Assembly: GCA_032821775.1 (NCBI GenBank)
Contig: JAVLRN010000005.1
Span: 3,534,001-3,598,000 of the forward strand
Length of the DNA: 64,000 nucleotides
Direction of reading: 5' to 3'
Origin: Sanguinoderma infundibulare
Taxonomy: Eukaryota > Basidiomycota > Agaricomycetes > Polyporales > Polyporaceae
Below the pieces are notes generated by a model. That model had not been told where the DNA came from and made no database searches. It was given only the letters and a program-made list of their open reading frames with translations. Both the position numbers and the translations under genes were made by a program. This document shows, one piece after another, positions 12,017-22,914 of this stretch. Position 1 is the stretch's first letter; the number at the start of each line of letters is the position of its first letter.

Positions 12017-13869
12017 TCATCGCCCCCTCAGGTCACGCCCATCCTCTTCAGCGAAGAACACGACCAATACCGTCATATCGTCCCTTAAACACCCGCGATG
12101 AGTGTCAGCAAAGTCGGCATACAGCAACCCGAACCGACGCACCTGTATTTCCTCGACCGCGGCGTCTTCATGCTCAACAATGTCCCCATCAGCTCCTTGT
12201 CCGCTCCACCAAGTGCATTGCGGAGGAGGTGCGTCCCCGCGTTGCCGTCCGTCATCACGAACCGCTTCTCGGTACGCCACTGCTTGTACCGGACCGTCGG
12301 GTCGCGCTCCGGCATGCAAACCGGCAACGCATCGGGCGAATACCCGCCCACAGGCTCGCGCGTCCCGAATCGATTCCGCTGCGCCTCCTTGAAGAGCGCG
12401 ACAAGTCCGACGGCTTCCTCGCTCGTCAAGCTCTCCCAGAGGCCGTCGGTCGCCATGATGAGGAAGTCCCCAGGCTTCACTTCGATCTCGGTCATGTCAG
12501 GCTCCGCGGTGAGGTATGGCGGTGTCTTGACCTCTGGAAGGAGCGGTTTGCCGAGATACCCCTTCTTGAGCCTCTCCTGGACGGCGCGAGTCCATTTGTA
12601 GCGGGCGTCGCCGAACGCGCGCGAGATGCCCATACCCAGCACGCGTCCGTCCTGAACGACGGTTTCTCCTGGGTGTTCCGCGTGTAGTCGGTCAACCTCC
12701 GACTGGTTGATGCCGTTATGGTCGGTGGAGAGGACATAGACGTCGAACTTGAGGTTGCCACCGTCGTTAACGCTCCGTCTCCCCAACACAGCGCGCGAGT
12801 CGCCCGTCAGTCCGACGCGTAGTAAACGGGAGTGTGAGTCATAGAAAGATAGCAAGGCGCAAGAACCGGCGTAAGCTGGGCCAAGCAGATTGTCACCGGC
12901 GTCCTTGGACTTGGAAGCAAAGACCTTTTCGAGCGGGGAATGGCAGATATCTTGGTCTAATTGGAGGAACGTCGTCTTGAAGACTTGGTCGACATCCGAA
13001 GATTCCGGCGCAGGAACCTCGACGGTGTGGGAAGGCGCACGACTTGAACCCACAAGACGAGAGTACAGGTCGGCAAGCGCACCGGAGACTGCAGGAATCA
13101 TGTTGCTGGCAAGCCATTTGCTGGTATCCCCGCCGTTATGGCCATCATATAGTCCAAAGAAGGACCAATACCCTGAAGGCACTGGCATTATGACCTCTTG
13201 ATGTTCATCTTCTGCAGGATCGTTACTGGTTCAGTGAGGCTTGTAACACGTTCTGAACAAAACACGAGCTGAAAGGCTGAGAGGACAAGCTACGTGGGCG
13301 TTGCGTGCATGATCCCACCGTTCCGCACAGAATTTACTAGGCGGCAGGAAGATGACCGCACAATATGGCGATGCTCCACAGGTCCGAACCCTCTCAAATC
13401 AATACGGATGAAAAAAATGCTCACCTCGCTACGTGCGCAAAGTCATAGCGCAAGACACCAGATCCTGGCGGCGCCTTGGAGGTTTTCTCCCATCTCCGAA
13501 GCTTCCGGTCGAGCTCCAGCCGCCCTTGATTCAAACGACATAAGTCCCCACACAATGTACCAAGACACTGAACTCACGGTCAAGATTCCCCTCGAGCGAA
13601 ACCGCCGCCGCTGAAGCCGCCGTTGAGAGACAGCCCATGGCAGCTGTCCAGAAGCCGGCCAAGCCGAGGAAGAAGCTGCGACCAGCTTTCGACTTTGAGG
13701 AATGCGACTCCTTCGATCCACCCTGACCGTTGGCCTCGTCCTTGACTTGAGTTCCGGACATGTTTCTGCTCGACGGCAGTGGGTAAGTACGGAGCTGGGT
13801 CCTATGTCGGCGGTGGTGGTAAGACGAGAGTGGGATGGGCTTGCGAAGGCAAAGGAGCGCAGAACGCAT
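12017..13869 (-). CDS. mitochondrial-type protein phosphatase 2C
   Basis: Metal-dependent Ser/Thr phosphatase (PPM/PP2C). Exons 13869-13578, 13524-13425, 13225-12143 and 12083-12017 total 1,542 bp and give 513 aa. The first 40 residues are rich in Arg/Ser with no acidic residue (MRSALLCLRKPIPLSSYHHR), as in a mitochondrial presequence. A hydrophobic segment FFLGLAGFWTAAMGCL follows. The catalytic domain shows VLRYDFAHVAS, FFGLYDGHNGG (metal-binding Asp), YAGSCALLSFYD, GDSRAVLGRRS, GMGISRAFGD, IMATDGLWESL and the terminal RDDMTVLVVFF. The long domain with inserts and the N-terminal anchor point to the pyruvate dehydrogenase phosphatase-like (Ptc5-type) group; the substrate is inferred from that. 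The ATG at 13,869 is preferred over an upstream GTG in the same frame. All catalytic motifs are present and the gene looks intact. Confidence 0.93.
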
Positions 13870-14637
13870 GAAGCGGACTGCGTACCTCACCGATCGCCGT
13901 CACCGACGCCGTCGGCGAAGGATTTGCAAGGCGACTTCTCGAGAGCGCAAGGAGACGGACCGCTCAAAGCCCGAATATATGGTATGACGTAGGAGGTGTG
14001 GGCGTCCGGGAAAAAAGTCCTCCTTTCGGCTGCTGGGAGTCCTGAGGAGTAGTTGTGGCCTAGTTGTAAAAAAGCGAGTGGTAGATGGGGAGTAGTGGGG
14101 GTATGCAGGGAGTCGACAGTGGTGGTAGAGTCGTAACTCGGGGGAACAGATGGTTGTCGAGAGCGAAGCCAAAGGGCGATGCAGGCGCCCTCTGCATCGC
14201 CCTGCCACGTGGTCTTGATGGTCCAACAAACACCCATATTCCCGTCGAAAATCTCTAGTTTCCGACAGGGTTACAGAGGTGTGTCTTCAAGGTGCAGACG
14301 GTTAATTGGCAATGAGGAACCAAACTAGCCAAGGCAGTTAAACAACACAGCCATCAAATCCGTGGGAACCGATAGCACAGCCTGCAATATTGCTCGGAAG
14401 GCACGCTTGCTTGACTCTACTCACGCAGACACAACCATGTATACAAAACGCAACATTCACTCTCGTCAGTTTTCATATGTGTACATCTCCAAAGTCGCAA
14501 CGACGCCTCACGCCTTCGCCTCATTCGGAGTCAGACTCAGGGTCTGAGAAGACTCTTCTAAACACGTTTCCGCAGATGCGGACAATCATTTCCGTCGTAA
14601 GCGGTCTTCGTAGCGAACAATGATGACAGCATGGCAC
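13870..14637. other. intergenic, PP2C promoter side
   Basis: Upstream of the phosphatase start and downstream of the F-box gene stop. A 116-residue minus-strand frame (13,887-14,237) overlaps the phosphatase start, has no domain, and is probably untranslated leader or promoter. Confidence 0.4.
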
Positions 14638-16512
14638 TCACTGGCATGCCCTGCAAACGTGCCATTCAGCCCTGCAAGTCGTCGCCACGACGTCGCCCCC
14701 GGGTGCCCACTGCCAGCACGCGGCCTTCGGAACGGCCTCCTTCCACACCGCCCCAGCACTCCCGCCGCATCCCAATTCGTCATCCTCGTCGATGTCGTCC
14801 GCATATCTCTCCCAGTCGCCGACGATGACCACCTCGTCCGCCAGCCGCTCCAAGCGCGGCAAGAACCTCCGCGCGACCCTCCGGCTCCAGACGCGATCGG
14901 GGCACACGTCGCGGACCCGATAAAACGACTTGTATTTGTCGAGGTCCAAGGCGGTCGTCACGCAGAGCTCCAGCGTCGAAAGTCTGGCTCCCGACGTCAG
15001 GTGGTGCGCCGTGACGACTTCGATGAGCTGCTCGAGCTCGTCGACAGCCGCGCCCATGCCGTACTCGAGCTGGAGGCCCCATGCGAGTGTCAAGGTCTCG
15101 GACTCGGAGTTGAGGTCCTTAGGGTGTCCGCGGAGCGTCAGGAAGCGTTCGAGGATGCGGAACTTGATGTTCCTTCGGGTTGCACCCAGCAGTTCGAGGC
15201 GATGAACGCCCGGAAGAGCGCTTATGAGTCCGACGGAGGGGAGAGCGGCGTGGTGAGGGGTGGATACGGATGTCAGGTTGATGGCCAGCTCTCGGATTCT
15301 TGGTGAGCGAAAGGTCTGCATCATTCTCTTGAGTACTGACGACGTGCGGACGAATCTCTTGACACGGAGTCGCTCCGCATCTCCCGCGTAACAGCGTACG
15401 AGCAGGTGCATGGGGTCCCCGAGACGAAACTGCAGGGAGTCGATGAACGGAGGTGCGCGGAGCCCACGTAGGTCTGAGGGAAAGAGGGCGTAGATGTCGG
15501 GAGGGACAGCAGACTTCTCCCAAAACGTCAAGTCCACACGCACATCTTTCGGGAATGTGAGATACGCAAAGGCTTCCCGGACATGGTCTACATCCCTCGT
15601 GATGGCGAGCTGACGAACTCTGGGCAGGTGCACGGGACAATTTTCCAACCGTCCTTCAGTCGCAATTCTCCACGATCCCTTGTTCCAGGCTTCGAGAGTG
15701 AGCGATTCGAGCGATCCTGCGCACGTTGACAGACCCTCCGCTAAACGTTCCACGTTACCGGACCAACCCACTAGGTGCAAGGCCGTTAACGACCCAACCG
15801 ACCCCACCCGAGCGAAGACGTCCGCCAGAATCTTCAGCTCCCGCAGGACAGGAAAATCCGAGTCCCTCCATGGAGTCAGGTGCGCAAACGACGACGAGTT
15901 CGATATTCGATACCCCACAAGCTCCAGAACCGCGAGGGACCGCATCCTCGCCGACCGGATCGTTTCGAGCAGGTGCGCGGCCTCCTCTTGAGTCTCGACG
16001 ACCACCGACAGCGAGCGAAGCTTCGAAATGTGAGGGAGGAAGGCGTCCCAAACGTATCGCTGCTCCGTCATACGAGCGACCCTGAGCCGCACGGGGTGTG
16101 TTTCGGACGTCCTCGGCAGAAACTCGCGCAGGAAGCGCACAGAGCGCCCTTCGTCACCTCCGGACAGGGAGAGCAGAGACTAAACAGCGTCCGCCCACAG
16201 CTGCGGAGTCGCCAGGGCGATGGCCCGCCAACTTCGACAGACGTGGGTCAGCGACAAGATCGCTCGCCATTCGCGGAAGACGCCGGTGGCGAAGACCCGC
16301 GTGAGAACAGCGGGGGGAAGACGGCATACAGTGGGCCCCAGGGCGGGAGAGCTGTGCGGGGCGTAGAGCGTGCGGATGCGGCCTCCCGTGTAGCTGTCTG
16401 GGATCCTCGTCGGATGCCAATCCCGCGAAGGGGGAACAGGGCGGGCCTCAGGGTAGGGCACGATCTGGAGCTCGACCAGAGTTTCGGGGGCCGAACGCTG
16501 GTCGACGAGGGT
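14638..16512 (-). pseudogene. F-box/LRR-like gene with an in-frame stop after the F-box
   Basis: The first segment (16,512-16,183) begins just after an intron-like 3' end (TTATGTAG) and encodes a basidiomycete F-box: CRLPPAVLTRVFATGVF, LTHVCRSWRAIALATPQLW. Directly after ...WADAV comes TAG at 16,180-16,182. The same frame then continues without interruption for over 500 codons (SLLSLSGGDEGRSVRFLREF onward) through repeated leucine-rich strands to the stop at 14,638. The stop sits where the family reads straight through, and no intron could remove it without deleting the F-box. A C-to-T change of a Gln codon would explain it. In SCF ligases the F-box binds Skp1 and the repeats bind substrate, so this allele would separate the two. 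Alternatives are a base-call error or translation from an internal ATG at 16,140. Confidence 0.65.
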
Positions 16513-17145
16513 CTACATAATGTTAAACGAGTGAGGTCTGAACTGCGCAAGGATGCGACGTGAAAGTGGCTCCCACCGTTGCAATGCTGCCTCCGTCGCT
16601 TGATTGGCCACGGGGTCTGAGGTGCAAGACATTGAGGAGTCTTCCGAGTGGGGTGGATGGCATAGCTTGCGTCTGGGGAGACACAATGCGCCGCCGGTCG
16701 TTATGCCATGGTCAGTCGGGAAGATCCGAACTACGGAAACTTCAAGACATTGATGGGGTGGGTTTCCAAGGGTGGTCCGCAAGAGAGGAAACGTCGATAG
16801 CAGGGTGACCGCGGCCGTGGTAGATGATCTTCGATTATATAGCAGATGGCCTCGTCATCTCCTTCAGCTTGAATAAGAAGCTCATACGGCAAGGCTGGAC
16901 TCGGAGTTGTGCATCACGAATAAGTACAAAGGTGGCAGACGTCCCGTCCAATTGTGTCCGCGATGTTCAACTACATCTCAGAGGTTGCTGTGGTTGATTT
17001 GGTCGGGGCATCTGCGACGGTGATTTTTTGTCAGCAAGTCCAAGTAGCATGTTCCTCCTGCGCTCAAATGTGCTGGTAAGTAGCAGGCCCCATTCTTCGA
17101 CAGGACTAGCTTAGTTATATAGATTCAAGAACCCTAAGAATTTGA
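16513..17145. other. intergenic or 5' part of the F-box gene
   Basis: The minus-strand frame 16,782-16,513 is in phase with the F-box segment and may hold its first exon, but no clear start or donor site can be chosen. Nothing else is supported. Confidence 0.35.
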
Positions 17146-17217
17146 TCCGATATGGTGTAGTGGCTAACATTATCGCCTCTCACGCGATAGCCCGGGGTTC
17201 GATTCCCCGTATCGGAA
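17146..17217 (+). tRNA. tRNA-Glu (anticodon CTC)
   Basis: 72 bases fold as a cloverleaf. The acceptor stem TCCGATA pairs with TATCGGA, followed by discriminator A. The D arm contains TGGTGTAGTGGCTA. The anticodon stem ATCGC/GCGAT closes the loop CTCTCAC, giving anticodon CTC at 17,179-17,181, and the T arm contains the invariant GGTTCGATTCC. No intron and no encoded CCA, as expected for a eukaryotic nuclear tRNA. The run of T at 17,239-17,247 is a plausible RNA polymerase III terminator. Confidence 0.95.
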
Positions 17218-17238
17218 CCTGGAGTTGCGTTTTCTAAA

Positions 17239-17247
17239 GTTTTTTTT
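17239..17247 (+). terminator. oligo-T, likely Pol III terminator of the tRNA
   Basis: Nine consecutive T residues 22 bp downstream of the tRNA-Glu 3' end on the coding strand. Confidence 0.55.
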
Positions 17248-18651
17248 CTCAACGTGTTGAAGTTACACCGCCCTCGATGGCGACAAATATAGCACACCGT
17301 CGAGCTTGCAGAACTGGTTCTTTACCTTTCGCACCGAACCCACATGCGCAGCGGTGAATGCATGGGCCTGACGTCGTGATCGGCACCCGGCCGTCGCCTC
17401 CCGAGGGCCGACCATGCAGATGCAGGGGGCACCACTGGCATGACCAAGGAAACACGTTTCACGGTGCACCCGAGTCCGGAGGCGTCGGAAGCCGTGCCGC
17501 GCCGACGTCATTGACGATCGGGACCAGGCACGGTCCAGCCTCCATCTGCCCCTCCTCGCGCCTCCGAGTACTAGTGTTCCGCGCGCTATGATGCCGACAC
17601 CCGAACGCCACGCACGAGCCCATTGCACTTGTAATTATCATACAGTTCGACGACTGACGTCGGACAGGAGGCGCACGGGAAGGCTATTAGAAATACTTGC
17701 GAGGCCTGGCGCGACCGATGGGGAAGACGCGGGGAGCTCGCGACCGTGTGGAACGGTTCAGGGTCCCCCGGATTTGTATTCAAGTTCAACGGGTCACCGT
17801 CGTGAGCATGTGCGCACATCCCATGTCCTGCGTCCTCGGAACGCGCCCTCCGGACGTCCGGGATAATCTATCATGCAGTCGTTGATCCGGGCCAGCAGCG
17901 ACGAGCGTCGCCGCGCGCCGGACGTCGTCGGAGGTGCTGTTAGTGCGCGATGCCATCTTCGGAGGCCGTTACTGTCCCGATGTCGAGTTGTCGGTAGCCC
18001 GGCAGGTGCACTGACAAATTCGCGACCCGGATCGCAGCTGGAGGAATGTTTGAGAGTTTTGAAATGGGAGCTGGAATTACAAGTACTAGAGACACCGTTG
18101 GTACATTTGGAGTCGATGGAGACCTTTGTTAACCCTGTAGCCGTATAAATACCATTAGGTTGTAGTGTAGCACGCGAGCAGGGGATGAGAGGGAGCCCGA
18201 GAGACAGGTCGTGACTTTGGTGGTGTTCTACAATTGGGTATGCGAGCGGTCATGTTTGATGAAGTGAGATGGAAACGTGAGATGATGCGATTAGGAGGGA
18301 AACGGGAAGCTAAATGATGAACGAGACGAGGGAACGAGACGAGGGAACGAGAGGCGTGGGGATATTAGGGAGCGCAATGCAAGACAGCAACGATGATGGT
18401 GAGATGCACGATGAGTAGTGGATCGGAGATGGCAAGATGAGCAGAGATGATGGGGGGTGAGATGATGGGTGTGCGGGGACAGGAAGGGGGAAGTGAAGAA
18501 AGGAACGTGTTGTCCAAGCCCGGGAAGGAAATAGACGCAACACACCACAACCGACTGAACTGACCAGCATCCGCATGTCCCGCGACCCATGTGCATCCTT
18601 CGGATCTGCCCACGGCCGAGTATGCGTCCTGGCACTGCCCTCGGTCCATGT
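17248..18651. other. intergenic, with a purine-rich tract at about 18,240-18,510
   Basis: No supported gene. From about 18,240 to 18,510 the plus strand is strongly biased to G and A, with imperfect GAGATGATG-like repeats and a duplicated GAACGAGACGAGG motif at 18,310-18,350. This lies downstream of the Ser/Pro-rich gene. It may be a 3' UTR or a polypurine tract. Confidence 0.4.
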
Positions 18652-19395
18652 TCACGCTGCGGCGGCGACGAGCTGAGACAGACCGCTCTTGACGTACGTC
18701 TGCTGCTCGCCTGATAGTCTCCGGCGGAGGTATGCGCCCAAGGGGCGGCCGCTCGTGCGGGAAAGGAGGACGCTGGCTACGAGGCGACCCCGAGTGTCTT
18801 TGGCGGACGGGATGGTGTGGCCGAGCCCGGGAGGGGTGGTGAAGCTACCGGACGACATGGAGCCCGACCTAGAAGATCTTGAGCTCGGGACGGTGTACGT
18901 TGACACGGACACTCGCGTGCGAGGGCTGGACGCGCGGGCGGGCGGAGGCGGGGAGAGGGGTGTGAATGCGTTCTCGTCCTGGTCCGCGTCTGCGAAGGGG
19001 TCGTCGATCTCTGGTGCGGGTACGGAGACGAGAGGGGGAGGGGTGATGGACGGTTTCAGCGCCGATGCCGTACGTTCCGCAGGGGCAGAGGGTGGGGTTG
19101 CCCGCCTCATGGGCGTCGGGGACGGATAGGATACGGTCATCCGCCGAGGGCGGCTACCAGAGGCTGACAAGGACACACCGACGCGCATGCCGAGTCCAGT
19201 TGAACCGGTTGACGACGCTCCGGATGCCAGGGAGGTCCGAGGGACCGGATAGTTGTCGTAGGGTCGGGCGCGAGGGGCGCAGACGTTGGGGATGCGGTTC
19301 CAGGAGGCCTCCATATTGGAAGTCGAGAGGCCGAAGCGCGATGGGGAGCTGAACGCACTTTGGATGGTGTGAATGCGCTGGGTGGAGACGGACAT
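18652..19395 (-). CDS. Ser/Pro-rich protein of unknown function
   Basis: A single uninterrupted exon of 247 codons starts at ATG 19,395 (MSVSTQRIHTIQSAFSS). The sequence is dominated by Ser, Pro, Thr, Arg and Ala and should be largely disordered. One acidic patch, EIDDPFADADQDENAF, contains a DPF motif of the kind bound by AP-2/endocytic adaptors (inference). A better conserved-looking C-terminal part reads RGRLVASVLLSRTSGRPLG then AYLRRRLSGEQQTYVKSGLS. No signal peptide or membrane segment. I do not recognise the family. Support comes from length, consistent codon use and upstream TATA-like elements. Confidence 0.7.
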   Translation of the reverse strand: MSVSTQRIHTIQSAFSSPSRFGLSTSNMEASWNRIPNVCAPRARPYDNYPVPRTSLASGASSTGSTGLGMRVGVSLSASGSRPRRMTVSYPSPTPMRRATPPSAPAERTASALKPSITPPPLVSVPAPEIDDPFADADQDENAFTPLSPPPPARASSPRTRVSVSTYTVPSSRSSRSGSMSSGSFTTPPGLGHTIPSAKDTRGRLVASVLLSRTSGRPLGAYLRRRLSGEQQTYVKSGLSQLVAAAA

Positions 19396-19483
19396 GGTGA
19401 TTGATCTGAATGGGGCAGAACGAGCGAGTTTGGGGTGAGATGGTGTGAGAGTGGAGGCGAGAGATGCGAGTGGGAGAGGAGTG

Positions 19484-19496
19484 GAGATATATGAAT
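19484..19496 (-). promoter_or_regulatory. TATA-like element upstream of the Ser/Pro-rich gene
   Basis: On the minus strand TTCATATATCTCC lies about 90 bp upstream of the ATG at 19,395. A second TATATA is at 19,621. Either could position transcription; the call rests on sequence alone. Confidence 0.3.
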
Positions 19497-19764
19497 AAGA
19501 TTAGGGTACTTGCTGAGATGCAGGCCTTGGGGTGAATGGGATGGTGAGGAGAGCGACGAGAGCGACGGGGACGACGGGGAGCACAAGCTAGGGACAGGCT
19601 GATCAAGAGCCCGGGGCTGATATATACGGCAAGATCGGACGCAGACAATAGCTGCGGCGCCTATTGCCCGATCCGCGCTTGGATCCCGCATTGAGCCGCC
19701 CGCTTTGAGCCGCTTCTCGGCCGCCCTCCTCAGAGGCGGTGCCGCCGGCCGGCTCGCCCCAGCG

Positions 19765-22700
19765 AACCGCTTGCCCGTCACTCACCACGACAACGCGCTC
19801 GCGCTGGACAGCGTCCGCCTCGTGCTCTCGCCGACATCGCTTCCTCTTCTCAGAACAACACTTGCCGGTCGCCGTATTCTGCCCACAATGGCCACTCGAC
19901 AAAGCTCGGCAGTCCGTATTCTGTGGCCGTGGACGCACCCAGCATCGCCTGCTCTGAGTTGCCTTCTTGGTGTCCTAGCGGATCATGATAGCACGCTCCG
20001 CTGTGCTCGGCGCAAAGCTCTTCCCTGAGGCGAAAGCGCCGTCCTGCGCCGCCTCACCGCGCCGCCTGCACTTTTCGCCGCTCACCCTTGTCATCCCCCA
20101 GCCTTCGACTGACTTCCATCTCCAGAATAGCCCGCGCAGAGCAGGCCACTCCGGAAAGAACATCGCGCTTCTCCCGTAGCCCGTGTCACAGGGTGTTCCT
20201 GTCCATGGCCGTATCGTTCTGTCCCCCATGGGCCACGACACATCGCACACTGCACGAATACACTCGCCCGCGCGCGAACGTTCTCCACCCCGGTTCTGTC
20301 CGCCACCACAGCCCATCTCCTGTCGGTGGCCCGGTCCAGATGGGCTGGATCATATTAGGTTAGCAGCCTGCCCCGACGTGCCTCAAGTGGCTCGCTCTGC
20401 CACGCCGCTGCCAAACACACTCATCTTCGAACCGAACCTTCGGCGAGCTCCATTCAACATTCGCATCCGACAGATGCCTGTTGCGGCGCCGCGGTGGAAT
20501 CGCTCCATCCTCCTGGCAAGGTTTAGACGAGGGGGGACGGTCAGCTGGATACACCGTGAGTGGCGCTTGCTTCAGCTTCCTATCTTCAGCCTCCCTTTCC
20601 ACCCCCTTTCGCCTCTTCGCCATCCTCGCAACTCGTTCCACTGCCCATCTGTCTGGCGATGCTTTCGGCATGCTTTCCGAGCACATCCAATCCGGAAGCG
20701 TTTGCCCCAATCCCCAGACAAGTGAGGCAGATCCCAGCCAGTTGTGGCCATATCTGCGTAAGGGGATGAGGAGATCGTGGGCAGCAGCGTCGGCGCACGA
20801 TCCGAGTACATACGCTCTCGTCTAGATCCGTCCTGAACTCGGTTCGATCTACTTATGCGGCGATTCCCAACCTACGTAAGTGCCCACTTAGAGTTGCCGA
20901 TCCTATGATCTATCCGCCGCCCCGGACACCGGCGGTGCGATAGGGATGGTCCCGTACTAGGCGTCAGAACCTTCCATGTACAGTCCTTGCGGTTCTCCGA
21001 GTCCACCAATCGCCGCACGGTTGCGATGCTCTCGTCTTCATCTGCCTTTTGTCTCTGCGTATCCGGCTTCCAAGTTCCAATGGACGTCGTTCTCCTCAAC
21101 GATCCTCAGAAGACGAACGCGCAATTGTGGATTCGTCCTTCACCGAGCGGCGTCCTCTCGTCATATCACCTCGGGCCAGACGCAGTCCAGCCTCGTCCGC
21201 AGGAGAATTTCTGATTTCCGGTAGAGGGCGCGTCTGCACGTCATCGCGCATCGTGCATTGGGCACCGCAAGCGTCGTAAAAACTTCAATCACAACGAGGC
21301 ACCGTGCACCGGCTGTGACGAGCAGCTTCAATTCTATGTACGGATACAGTTGAATATCTACAGTGCTTTGCATAAAACACTGCAGGTCGCGTGCCCGACA
21401 GGCTGTTTGTCCATCTGAGAGGGCGTAGTCGCGGCAAGCGCGCGATGCCCGAAACAGGAAGTTCCCACAGCTCGCGAGCGCTGCGAGCCTCCAATCTCGC
21501 ATGCCTCGCCGCGGCTGTCACTATGATATGCGAGTACGTCTGAATCTCTTCACCTGCACACTGCTGCCGGCACGTTCCCCACACGACCGTGATGCTTTTG
21601 TCTTTGCCGTGCTGCACTTTCATTGTCTTCTGCTCTGCGCTTTGGGAGGGACTCAGGGAGGTGGTTTATCTCTCTTGTCTTGCGCAGCAGCGCTCAACAC
21701 TGTTGTTGTGCGGTAGCGAGGCGCCCCTGATATTGTCCCGAAGGTCCAAGAAGTTCGTGAGATTAATTCATAACAAGTATTACTGTATCTCGATTCAGCA
21801 GCATGATGATGACCGCACGACGGCCCAAACCTTGTCTCCCAAGTGGAGGCTATGTACAACGGCCTTTTGTGCTTTGCGAGCGCTGCCGTCGTGAGGTGAG
21901 TTTGTCTATGTCTATGCGCATTGTCTCTTCCAAAAGTCGAGACAAGAGGCTGACTGCTTCTCGAGTTTCTAGGTAACTAAGGATCCTTGAAAGTCGACCA
22001 TCTGGCTTCTCCGATCTCAGCAGTCCGCCGCGCCCGAGGATATGGAACTTGGAAGGCGAGTTACTGTTTTGTACTCACGGGCGCAGCCTTTGTTCATCTC
22101 GTCCTTGTAAACAGCAGACGCGTTTACGTCCACAGAACCCTCGCGCTCCCACGGATCTCTCAGACAACACACGCAAGGCTGTGCCCGGCGAGCGCGAAAT
22201 GTGGATGATTGTCCATACCTACAAAACGTCCGTCAGGATGCACTGGCAGGACAGCTTTGCAACCGTCACGCCCAGGTTCCTTCCTCGACGACGTCAGGGT
22301 CAGGAGATATCCGGATGTCGGTGAGCGTGTCATGTTCCATGTCGCTATCCCGGGCGTAGCCGAGGCTCAACGAGGTGGATACAGGAACCGGCGTTGAACG
22401 CGACGAGGTCAAGGCTGGCATGAACGGGTCTCTCCGAGTCATCTTCGGAAGTTCCCCACTGAGTTGTTTCTCCGAATACCGTAAGCCGTCTTGCGGCGCA
22501 CACGTGTGAGTAATGTCCGGCGCAAAGACGTTCGATATCAGGAGGTGCTTACGACGGCTTACGACAGTCTGTTCCATGTATGCCGTCGTTCATACTTAAG
22601 CTCAAGCTTCCATCCGGATATCCAGCGGGGCTCCAAGGAAAAAAAGTCCACTTTCTGTGCGACCAGTCGTCACGAGTACGGTGGCACTGGACAAGGATGG

Positions 22701-22914
22701 TGCGTTAGGCGTGTGCAACCTACGTCCTCGATACGTTACGTTGCAGTTGATAGCAGCGTGGAAGATCGAGGTGGTTTGCTTCCCAATGGGTAATTTGTTG
22801 AATAGATCACTATAAATCCCGCCTCGAACTCAACCGCCTATGCTAGGAGCTTAGCAACTGAGCAATCACGATTCCACCCGCTCCTCCCTAAGGATATCAC
22901 AACCGGTGGAGCCT
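19765..22914. other. gene-poor left part of L, copy 1
   Basis: No domain is recognisable on either strand. Two stretches look protein-like but stay unassigned: plus strand near 21,050-21,200 (VPMDVVLLNDPQKTNAQLW) and minus strand 22,577-22,266 (PKMTRRDPFMPALTSSR, then a Ser/Thr/Pro-rich tail). A TATAAAT box at 22,811 points rightwards into the 3' end of the MFS gene. Confidence 0.45.
22811..22817 (+). promoter_or_regulatory. TATA box facing the 3' end of the MFS gene (L1)
   Basis: TATAAAT, about 100 bp left of the MFS stop codon and in opposite orientation to it. In L3 the same box (59,056) is followed by a 1.46 kb segment that L1 and L2 lack. Confidence 0.35.

Noticed and set aside
13887..14237. 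116-codon minus-strand gene upstream of the phosphatase
   Set aside because: Overlaps the phosphatase start and its promoter, no domain, composition random.
14620..15306. 228-codon plus-strand frame
   Set aside because: Antisense shadow of the leucine-rich gene at 14,638-16,512; Arg/His/Asp-rich with no domain.
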